A stretch of 64,000 bases of DNA from Pseudomonas sp. M30-35. Lineage in GTDB: Bacteria > Pseudomonadota > Gammaproteobacteria > Pseudomonadales > Pseudomonadaceae. The position numbers and the translations under genes were made by a program. Positions 56,986-64,000 of this stretch are shown here, one piece after another. Numbering within the stretch: the stretch's first letter is position 1; every line of letters starts with the position of its first letter. The notes under the pieces are model-generated. The model was not told the origin of the DNA, did not search any database, and saw only the letters and a program-made list of their open reading frames with translations. Where the stretch lies: NCBI RefSeq assembly GCF_002163625.1, contig NZ_CP020892.1, positions 2,232,001 through 2,296,000 of the forward strand, given 5' to 3'.

Positions 56986-58515
56986 TTACCGAGCCTGATC
57001 AAGTTGATTAAACGCGCTGCTCATCCACTGCACCACACCGTGGGTGCTGGCGGCGGAGGTGTCGAGCACCGGCTGCGGGTAAACGCCGAGCAAAACCAGC
57101 AGGCCAGCAAGGCCCAGAACCATGGTTAACTCGCGTGCTTTCAAGCCGAGTAACGGTTCATCTGATTTGCTTGGGCCAAAGTAGGCACGATGGATCATGA
57201 TCAGCGAGTAGACCGAGCCAAACACCAAGCCAGTCGCCGCAATAGAGGTGATCCAAGGTGAGCCCGGGAAGCTACCGATCAGAATCAGGAATTCGCCGAC
57301 AAAGTTCCCCGTGCCTGGCATACCCAGCGCTGCGGCCGCAAAGAACAGGCTGATTGCCGGGAGCCAAGGCATGCGCCCCCAAATACCGCCCATTTGGCGC
57401 ATGTCGCGAGTGCCCAGACGTTCGTACAACTGACCACAGAGAATGAACAGTGCCGCAGCTGAAAGGCCGTGGGCCATCATCTGCACCACGGCGCCTTGCA
57501 TGGCAATCTCGCTACCTGAATAGATAGCAATCAGGACGAAACCCATGTGTGAAACGCTGGAGTAGGCGATCAGGCGCTTGATATCAGTCTGAGCAAACGA
57601 CAGCAGCGCGCCGTAGATAATCGCAAATACACCCAGGTACATGGCGATGGGAGCGAACTCCGCCGACGCATTGGGGAATAGCGGCAGGGCAAAACGGATC
57701 AAGCCATAGGCTGCGGTTTTCAGCAGAATACCGGCAAGATCGACCGAGCCCGCTGTGGGTGCTTGCGCATGGGCATCGGGCAACCAGGAGTGGAACGGCA
57801 CCACCGGGAACTTGACCGCGAAAGCGATAAAGAAGCCAAGCATCAACAGGTATTCGGTATGTGGCTCGAACTGGGTACGCAGCAAATCAGCGTAGTTGAA
57901 GGTCCAGTCACCTGTTTGTTGAAAGTGAATGAATACCAGGCTGAGAATTGCGATCAACATGACCAAGCCGCTGGCCTGGGTGTAGATGAAGAATTTGGTC
58001 GCTGCGTTGATCCGCGTCTTGCCTTCGCTGCCGCTGTGTCCCCACAAGGCAATCAGGAAGTACATCGGTACCAGCATCATCTCCCAGAAGAAGAAGAACA
58101 AGAACAGGTCAACGGCGAGGAATACGCCGACCACACCGCCGAGAATCCACATCAGGTTGAGGTGGAAGAAGCCAACTCGGTTCTGGATTTCATTCCACGA
58201 GCAGAGTACCGATAACACGCCGAGTAGACCGGTGAGTACCACCATGAGCACGGATAAACCATCCATCGCCAAATGGATGGTGATGCCCATGCGTGGGATC
58301 CACTGCATCTTAAACTCGTGTGCCCAAACGGGGTCACCGCCCGGTGCCGGGGCGAGGGTGAAGTCACCGGTGATCCACAGCCAGAGCGCCAACACAAACA
58401 GCGAGAGCATGGTAAACAGGGCGATCCAGCGTGGCAGCGTGTTGCTGTGGCGCTCGAATTGCCAGCACAAAAGGCCGCCAATAAAGGGGATAAGGATTAG
58501 CCAGGGCAGAATCAT
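56986..58515 (-). CDS. nuoM: NADH-quinone oxidoreductase subunit M
   Basis: A 509-residue antiporter-like subunit. Conserved proton-path segments include FFWEMMLVPMYFLIALWG (with the key Glu), VKFPVVPFHSWLPDAHAQAP and KRLIAYSSVSHMGFV. It lies between nuoL (15 bases) and nuoN. The length matches E. coli NuoM (509). Confidence 0.96.
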   Translation of the reverse strand: MILPWLILIPFIGGLLCWQFERHSNTLPRWIALFTMLSLFVLALWLWITGDFTLAPAPGGDPVWAHEFKMQWIPRMGITIHLAMDGLSVLMVVLTGLLGVLSVLCSWNEIQNRVGFFHLNLMWILGGVVGVFLAVDLFLFFFFWEMMLVPMYFLIALWGHSGSEGKTRINAATKFFIYTQASGLVMLIAILSLVFIHFQQTGDWTFNYADLLRTQFEPHTEYLLMLGFFIAFAVKFPVVPFHSWLPDAHAQAPTAGSVDLAGILLKTAAYGLIRFALPLFPNASAEFAPIAMYLGVFAIIYGALLSFAQTDIKRLIAYSSVSHMGFVLIAIYSGSEIAMQGAVVQMMAHGLSAAALFILCGQLYERLGTRDMRQMGGIWGRMPWLPAISLFFAAAALGMPGTGNFVGEFLILIGSFPGSPWITSIAATGLVFGSVYSLIMIHRAYFGPSKSDEPLLGLKARELTMVLGLAGLLVLLGVYPQPVLDTSAASTHGVVQWMSSAFNQLDQAR

Positions 58516-58530
58516 GACTGTCGGTTTTCC

Positions 58531-60378
58531 TTAATTCAGAAGCAGCAGGGCGAGCACGAGAACCGCGCCCCCGGCAATGGACATGGCATACCAGCGCAGG
58601 CTACCGGTGACTGAGCGACTAAGCGCCAAGTGAGCAATACGTGTGCTGCGCGGAATAATGCTGATAGCGCGATCAAACGGGTCGCGCGCCAGCAGGCGCG
58701 TGATGAGCAGGTAGGGTTTAACGAACAGCCAATCATACAGCCAGTCAAATCCCCACGCGGCAAACCACCAGGCAGACAGGAAACGTCCTGGAGCACTGCC
58801 GGCAATGGCGCTGGCAACCCGGCGCTGGCCAAGGAACAGCAGCGCTGCAAGCAATATCCCGGCGATGGCGATCAGGCCTGAAGCCAGTTCCAGGCGATGT
58901 TGAGCATCGCCTCCGGCGTGGCCAACACTCTCCGGCAATACACCGGCCAATGGTGGCGTGATCAGTGCGCCAATGAAGGTCGAGAGAACGATCAGCACCG
59001 TCAGTGGCAGCCAATGAGCAACACCCTTGCCGGCATGCGCTTCAATCTTGGGTTCACCGTGGAAGGTGATGAAGATCAGGCGGAAGGTGTAGATCGAGGT
59101 CAGGAATGCGCCAAGCAAGCCAGCATAAAGCAGGTAGCTATGGCCGCTGGCGAATGCTTCCCAAAGGATTTCATCTTTCGAGTAGAAACCTGCGGTAATC
59201 AGCGGTAAAGCAGCCAGCGCCGAGCCACCCACGATAAAGCTGGCGTAGGCCAGTGGCAGTTTCTTCCACAAACCGCCCATCTTGAAGATGTTCTGTTCGT
59301 GGTGGCAGGCATTGATCACCGCGCCCGAGGCCAGGAACAACAGGGCTTTGAAGAAGGCGTGAGTCATCAGGTGGAAGATCGCCGCATCCCAAGCGCCAAT
59401 ACCTAGCGCGAGGAACATGTAGCCAATTTGGCTCATGGTCGAGTAGGCGAGAATACGCTTGATATCGGTCTGCACCAGCGCCGCAAAACCGGCGAGCACC
59501 AAGGTCACACCACCGACAATGCCCACCAACTCCAGAATTTCCGGGGTCAGCAGGAACAGGCCGTGGGTCCGTGCAATCAGGTAGACACCGGCAGTTACCA
59601 TGGTTGCGGCGTGAATCAGCGCAGATACAGGCGTCGGGCCAGCCATCGCATCGGCCAGCCAGGTTTGCAGCGGCAACTGCGCCGATTTACCGACCGCGCC
59701 GCCAAGTAACATCAAGGTCGCAATCCATAGCCAGCTGTCACCGGCGACATATTTCTGTGGCGCCAGAACCATTAGCTCCTGAATGTTCAACGTGCCCAGG
59801 TGCTGGAACAGGATGAACAGGCCGATGGCCATGAACACATCACCAATACGGGTGACGATAAAGGCTTTCAGCGCCGCATTGCCGTTGGCGCGGTGCTTGA
59901 AGTAGAAGCCGATCAACAGGTACGAGCACAGACCCACGCCTTCCCAACCGAAGTAGAGAAACAACAGGTTATCGCCCAGTACCAAAAACAGCATGCTGGT
60001 GATAAACAGGTTGGTGTAGGAGAAAAAGCGTGAGTAGCCTTCCTCTCCGCGCATGTACCAACTGGCAAACAGGTGAATCAGAAAGCCTACGCCGGTCACA
60101 ACACCAAGCATGGTCAGCGACAGGCCATCCAGATACAGGGTGAAGCTTGGGGTAAAGCTTTCAACGCTCATCCACTGCCACAGCACCTGGGTGTAGACGC
60201 CGTCAGCCGGTGGGTTGATGTTGAACTGCAGGATGATCCAGGCCGCTGTAAGCGCGCTCAAGCCAACCGAGCCAACACCGATCAGTGCGGCGAGGTTTTC
60301 CGAGATACGCCCCCGTGAGAACGACAATGCAAGCCAACCGAGCATTGGAAACAGGCAGGTTAGAAATAATAGATTCAT
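58531..60378 (-). CDS. nuoL: NADH-quinone oxidoreductase subunit L
   Basis: A 615-residue distal antiporter-like subunit with an extended C-terminal lateral helix. Typical segments are [21 protein letters not shown] [39 protein letters not shown] and [15 protein letters not shown]. It overlaps nuoK by four bases (ATGA-type), showing translational coupling. Confidence 0.96.
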   Translation of the reverse strand: MNLLFLTCLFPMLGWLALSFSRGRISENLAALIGVGSVGLSALTAAWIILQFNINPPADGVYTQVLWQWMSVESFTPSFTLYLDGLSLTMLGVVTGVGFLIHLFASWYMRGEEGYSRFFSYTNLFITSMLFLVLGDNLLFLYFGWEGVGLCSYLLIGFYFKHRANGNAALKAFIVTRIGDVFMAIGLFILFQHLGTLNIQELMVLAPQKYVAGDSWLWIATLMLLGGAVGKSAQLPLQTWLADAMAGPTPVSALIHAATMVTAGVYLIARTHGLFLLTPEILELVGIVGGVTLVLAGFAALVQTDIKRILAYSTMSQIGYMFLALGIGAWDAAIFHLMTHAFFKALLFLASGAVINACHHEQNIFKMGGLWKKLPLAYASFIVGGSALAALPLITAGFYSKDEILWEAFASGHSYLLYAGLLGAFLTSIYTFRLIFITFHGEPKIEAHAGKGVAHWLPLTVLIVLSTFIGALITPPLAGVLPESVGHAGGDAQHRLELASGLIAIAGILLAALLFLGQRRVASAIAGSAPGRFLSAWWFAAWGFDWLYDWLFVKPYLLITRLLARDPFDRAISIIPRSTRIAHLALSRSVTGSLRWYAMSIAGGAVLVLALLLLN

Positions 60379-60683
60379 CCGCGCATCTCACTGGCTGCGT
60401 CGATATCAAGCGTGTTGAAGCGGCGATACAGCTGCAACAGAATGGCCAAGCCAATGCTGGCCTCGGCGGCTGCAAGGGTAATCACCAGAATAAACATCAC
60501 CTGGCCATCGGCTTGAACCCAACGACTTCCCGCGACTACAAAGGCGAGGGCGGTGGCGTTCATCATCACTTCAAGGCTCATCAGCACGAACAGAATGTTG
60601 CGCCGAACCATCAGGCCAATCAGCCCGAGACTGAACAGCAGGCCCGCAAGCGCAAGGCCATGCTCCATTGGAATTGCACTCAT
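60375..60683 (-). CDS. nuoK: NADH-quinone oxidoreductase subunit K
   Basis: A 102-residue subunit with three helices. The membrane-buried glutamates of the family are in [15 protein letters not shown] and [17 protein letters not shown], both retained. It overlaps its neighbours nuoJ and nuoL by four bases on each side. Confidence 0.95.
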   Translation of the reverse strand: MSAIPMEHGLALAGLLFSLGLIGLMVRRNILFVLMSLEVMMNATALAFVVAGSRWVQADGQVMFILVITLAAAEASIGLAILLQLYRRFNTLDIDAASEMRG

Positions 60684-61189
60684 GGCGTCACATCCTTAGC
60701 TTCATGGCGGCCTAGGTGATAAGCCGCAACCAGTGCAGCCAGCAGCAGCATCGAAGCCAGCTCAACCACCAGCAAATACGGACCGAATAGACTGATGCCG
60801 ACCGCTTTCGCATCGACTATCTGGGTGCCGATAACGGCGCCAGTTGGGGAGCTGAACAGGGCGTAAAGCAACTGCGCAAGTAACAACGCAGACAAAATGG
60901 AAGGCCCAACCCAGATGCCTGGCGTCAACCATTTACGTTCTTGCTCAACGGCGGCGGGGCCGAGGTTGAGCATCATCACCACGAATACGAACAGCACCAT
61001 GATCGCGCCGGCGTAGACGATGATCTCAAGCGCACCGGCAAAGGGGGCGCCGAGGGCGAAAAAGGTCATGGAGACCGCCAGTAAAGAGACGATCAGGTAC
61101 AACAGGGCGTGTACCGGGTTAGTCCCGGTGATAACCCTGAACGTGGCTGCTACGGCAATGCCAGCAGCGAAATAGAAGGCGAATTCCAT
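60680..61189 (-). CDS. nuoJ: NADH-quinone oxidoreductase subunit J
   Basis: A 169-residue subunit with five helices, including the flexible helix 3 region [20 protein letters not shown] (about residues 55-74) that couples quinone chemistry to pumping. Two ATGs lie six bases apart; the second (61189) has AAGG at a proper distance and is chosen. Confidence 0.93.
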   Translation of the reverse strand: MEFAFYFAAGIAVAATFRVITGTNPVHALLYLIVSLLAVSMTFFALGAPFAGALEIIVYAGAIMVLFVFVVMMLNLGPAAVEQERKWLTPGIWVGPSILSALLLAQLLYALFSSPTGAVIGTQIVDAKAVGISLFGPYLLVVELASMLLLAALVAAYHLGRHEAKDVTP

Positions 61190-61197
61190 ATGCATCC

Positions 61198-61746
61198 TTA
61201 CGGGAGCAGGCTTTTCACGTTGATCGGCTCGGCTTCATTCTGCGCGGCACCTTTCGGCTTACCGGCGATGGCCATACCGGCAACGCGATAGAAGTTGTAG
61301 TCAGGGTTTTTACCAGGGCCAGAAATCAACAGGTCTTCTTTTTCGTAGACCAGATCCTGACGCTTGAACTCACCCATCTCAAAATCCGGAGTCAGCTGGA
61401 TGGCCGTGGTCGGGCAGGCCTCTTCACATAAGCCGCAAAAAATGCAGCGCGAGAAGTTGATCCGGAAAAAGTCCGGATACCAGCGACCGTCTTCGGTTTC
61501 TGCTTTTTGCAGCGAAATGCAGCCAACGGGGCAAGCGACCGCACAGAGATTGCAGGCTACGCAACGCTCTTCGCCGTCAGGGTCGCGGGTCAGCACAATT
61601 CGGCCACGGTAACGCGGCGGCAGATAAACAGCTTCTTCCGGGTATTGCAGGGTGTCGCGCTTGCGGAAGCCGTGGCTGAAAACCATCACCATGCTACGAA
61701 GCTGGGTGTAGGTGCCGTAAACGACGTCCTTAATGTAGGTGAACAT
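61198..61746 (-). CDS. nuoI: NADH-quinone oxidoreductase subunit I
   Basis: A 182-residue peripheral-arm subunit carrying two 4Fe-4S clusters (N6a and N6b). Both ferredoxin motifs are intact: [15 protein letters not shown] (about residues 60-74) and [15 protein letters not shown] (about 99-113). It sits between nuoH and nuoJ; AAGGAG precedes the ATG. Confidence 0.96.
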   Translation of the reverse strand: MFTYIKDVVYGTYTQLRSMVMVFSHGFRKRDTLQYPEEAVYLPPRYRGRIVLTRDPDGEERCVACNLCAVACPVGCISLQKAETEDGRWYPDFFRINFSRCIFCGLCEEACPTTAIQLTPDFEMGEFKRQDLVYEKEDLLISGPGKNPDYNFYRVAGMAIAGKPKGAAQNEAEPINVKSLLP

Positions 61747-61756
61747 ACAAAACTCC

Positions 61757-62749
61757 TTACTGGGCCGAGGCCAGCACTAATGCGCCGGTCACCAGCAGGT
61801 TGATCAGGGTCAGCGGTAAGCAGAACTTCCAGCTGAAAGCCATGACTTGGTCATATCGTGGGCGCGGAATAGAAGCGCGCAACAAGATGAAAATCATGAT
61901 GAAGAAGCAGGTCTTGAGCGCAAACCAGATAAACGGGATCTGCGGCAGAAGGCCGAATGGACCGTGCCAGCCACCGAAGAACAGGGTGACCAGCAGTGCC
62001 GAGACGGTGACGATGGCGATGTATTCACCGACGAAGAACATGCCCCATTTCATGCCGGCGTATTCAATGTGATAACCGTCAGCCAGTTCTTGTTCTGCTT
62101 CTGGCTGGTCGAACGGGTGACGGTGCGTCACGGCGATCGCAGCAATGAAGAAGGTACAAAAGCCGAAGAACTGCGGAATGATGAACCACAGGTGCTGAGC
62201 CTGATATTCAACGATGTCACGCATGTTGAACGAGCCAACCTGGGCCACAACGCCCATCAGCGCCAAGGCCAGAAACACTTCGTATGAGACGGTTTGAGCC
62301 GAGGCTCGCAGCGCACCGAGCAGGGCAAATTTGTTATTACTCGACCAGCCAGCAAAAAGCACGGCGTAGACCGACAAACCGGCCATGGCGAAGAAAAACA
62401 AGATGCCAATATTGAGGTCAGCAACCCCCCAGTTAGGACTGATCGGGATAATCGCAAAGGCCAGCAGCATCGCGGCAAAGGCAATCATCGGCGCCAGGGT
62501 AAAAATGAATTTATCGGCGAAGGGCGGCGTCCAGTCTTCTTTGAAGAACATTTTCAGCATGTCTGCGACGATCTGGAACATGCCGAATGGACCGACGCGA
62601 TTCGGACCATAGCGGTCTTGCCACCAGCCCAGCAAACGCCGCTCGATGAAGCTCAGCAAGGCACCCGTGATCACCACGGCAAGCAGGATAACCACGGCTT
62701 TGAGTACTGCAATCAGCACATCGATCAGTTCAGGCGTAAGCCAACTCAT
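61757..62749 (-). CDS. nuoH: NADH-quinone oxidoreductase subunit H
   Basis: A 330-residue subunit with eight helices forming the quinone chamber and the link to the peripheral arm. [20 protein letters not shown] (about residues 37-56) and [19 protein letters not shown] (about 203-221, the acidic loop) are conserved. It overlaps the nuoG stop by four bases. Confidence 0.96.
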   Translation of the reverse strand: MSWLTPELIDVLIAVLKAVVILLAVVITGALLSFIERRLLGWWQDRYGPNRVGPFGMFQIVADMLKMFFKEDWTPPFADKFIFTLAPMIAFAAMLLAFAIIPISPNWGVADLNIGILFFFAMAGLSVYAVLFAGWSSNNKFALLGALRASAQTVSYEVFLALALMGVVAQVGSFNMRDIVEYQAQHLWFIIPQFFGFCTFFIAAIAVTHRHPFDQPEAEQELADGYHIEYAGMKWGMFFVGEYIAIVTVSALLVTLFFGGWHGPFGLLPQIPFIWFALKTCFFIMIFILLRASIPRPRYDQVMAFSWKFCLPLTLINLLVTGALVLASAQ

Positions 62750-64000
62750 TGCGCGCTCTCCTGCAGGTTGCTGATGCTGGCGCCGGCGATAATCGCTGGA
62801 ATGCCGCTTAAACCAACCGGTAAGCCCGCGAGACCAATCGCCAATTCTTCAGTTACGCGTACGGGCAAACACAGGGTTTGACCATTAATGCTGAAGTTGA
62901 CCAAAGCACCATCGTTGATTGCCAGCTGATCGGCTTGATCCTTGGCCAGCGCAATGTAGGCCGCAGGAATACGCTGCTGAATAGGCTCTGCCAATGCCGA
63001 AGTTTCGTCACTGCCGAACAAATGATGCAGCGGCACAGCTTGCAAGGTGCCTTGGGCAGGGTTGAAAGCAGCGGTTGGCGCAAACCATGGCAATGCCTGA
63101 CCTTTGGACTCAATCAGGCGTACGCCGGGATCGCCCGCACGAATGTGGCCGCCGACTTCATCCTGGAACTTGTTCCATGCCTGTGGTGAGTTCCAGCCTG
63201 GAGACCAGGCAAACGGCACCTGCTGGCGGTCTTCTTTGCTGCCCGAATAACCTTCCATCGAGTAGGCAAATGCAGTGTCTTTATCCTGCGGCTGACGCGG
63301 CTCGTGCACGCTGATATTGGCGCGCATTGCAGTCCGGCCGCTGTAACGCAGTGGCTCACGCGCCAGCTTTAGACCTTTGATCCGGAACGACGCGTTTGGC
63401 GCAGCCTCGGTGATGGCGGCGAGCTGCGGGCTGCTTGCTGCGCAGGCGGCAGTCACTTGGTCGAGCTGGGTCCAGTCGACTGGCTGGCCCTGACGCGTGG
63501 CGAGCAGGGCGTGGAGCCAGCGCCAACCTTCGCGGACCAGAATCTTGTCGTCGTAATAGCTCGGTTCAAAGACCTGGAAGAAGCGCTGTGCGCGACCTTC
63601 GCTGCTAACCAGTGTGCCATCGGCTTCTGCGAAGCTGGCGGCAGGCAGCACCAAATGAGCCTTCGCCACAGTTGGAGTGTGCTGATGGTCGGCAACGATG
63701 ATGGTTTTAGCGGCGGCAAACGCTGCATCGACGGTAGCTGCATCGGCGCGGCGGTAGAGATCATTCTCCAGCACCACGAGAGCGTCAGCTTCCCCAGACG
63801 TCAGGGCGTTGAGTGCTGCATCGACCGACTGGGTTGCGAAGTCATCACCCATCAACAGCGCCATGCCGAGGCTATTGGCTTCTGCTACAACCATGCTGAT
63901 CGAGGCGTTTTTCTCACGATTTTTCAGCGCGCTGGCGATGTTCGCCGCGGCTTCAAGCAAGGCTTTATTGCCTAACGATGTGCCAGCAACCAATAGCGGC
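62746..64000 (-). CDS. nuoG: NADH-quinone oxidoreductase subunit G (3' part)
   Basis: The C-terminal about 417 residues of NuoG; the frame runs off the right edge of the window, so the N-terminal Fe-S region is not visible. What is seen is the molybdopterin-oxidoreductase-like part, including [39 protein letters not shown] and a C-terminal tail ending [10 protein letters not shown]. The following nuoH overlaps it by four bases. Confidence 0.93.
   Translation of the reverse strand, partial: PLLVAGTSLGNKALLEAAANIASALKNREKNASISMVVAEANSLGMALLMGDDFATQSVDAALNALTSGEADALVVLENDLYRRADAATVDAAFAAAKTIIVADHQHTPTVAKAHLVLPAASFAEADGTLVSSEGRAQRFFQVFEPSYYDDKILVREGWRWLHALLATRQGQPVDWTQLDQVTAACAASSPQLAAITEAAPNASFRIKGLKLAREPLRYSGRTAMRANISVHEPRQPQDKDTAFAYSMEGYSGSKEDRQQVPFAWSPGWNSPQAWNKFQDEVGGHIRAGDPGVRLIESKGQALPWFAPTAAFNPAQGTLQAVPLHHLFGSDETSALAEPIQQRIPAAYIALAKDQADQLAINDGALVNFSINGQTLCLPVRVTEELAIGLAGLPVGLSGIPAIIAGASISNLQESAQ

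Overview
The window reads as a chromosomal segment of a Pseudomonas (gammaproteobacterium). The evidence is gene content and order: the esterase–rraA–cmaX–crfX–cmpX–sigX–oprF–cobA block, metH divergent from cti, nfuA with its MFS neighbour, and a tlpQ-like receptor / PepSY two-component cluster followed by nuo genes all match arrangements I know from P. aeruginosa. Base composition is moderate and several genes differ from P. aeruginosa in layout, so it is probably another species of the genus. No tRNA, rRNA, CRISPR array, prophage or complete insertion sequence was seen.

Layout. (1) 1–5.7 kb, + strand: envelope-stress block (hydrolase, rraA, cmaX, crfX, cmpX, sigX, oprF). (2) 5.7–22.4 kb, - strand: assimilatory nitrate region: nasC–nasA–cobA, a thioesterase, a PL7 alginate lyase, the nitrate ABC transporter nrtA–nrtB–nrtD, a few unrelated genes (hypothetical, lipoprotein, alaC, PLP decarboxylase) and the regulators nasS–nasT. 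(3) 22.4–29.7 kb: acnB with a long structured leader, DUF1289 protein, cysI–DUF934, small membrane proteins and an OsmC protein. (4) 29.8–35.4 kb: a 1052-residue GGDEF/EAL protein, ZIP transporter, acetyltransferase, small proteins. (5) 35.4–46.3 kb: metH, cti, a MITE-like element, DUF1223 protein, nfuA, MFS transporter, DUF1272, AraC-type regulator. (6) 46.6–55.2 kb: patatin phospholipase, PepSY–PepSY–response regulator–kinase operon, TlpQ-like chemoreceptor, FMN reductase, NhaC-type transporter. (7) 55.5 kb to the end, - strand: nuoG(partial)–H–I–J–K–L–M–N of respiratory complex I.

How it fits together. The nitrate genes look like one regulon. The nasC, nrtA and nasS transcripts each start with a sigma-54 type promoter (GG-N10-GC), then a leader with a stem-loop and an intrinsic terminator just before the first gene. 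The window also encodes NasT (an ANTAR antiterminator) and its nitrate/nitrite sensor NasS. In the nasC leader both hairpins carry the ANTAR-type hexaloop (A at position 1, G at 4), and in the nrtA leader one does. nasS–nasT itself seems to carry the same kind of attenuator. cobA, which makes the siroheme precursor, sits at the end of the nasCA operon, yet no nirBD nitrite reductase is present. Other observations of note are a closed, about 137-nt nested palindrome in the predicted acnB leader, and a 155-bp MITE-like element with a TTAG duplication plus an isolated copy of its end next to another stop codon.
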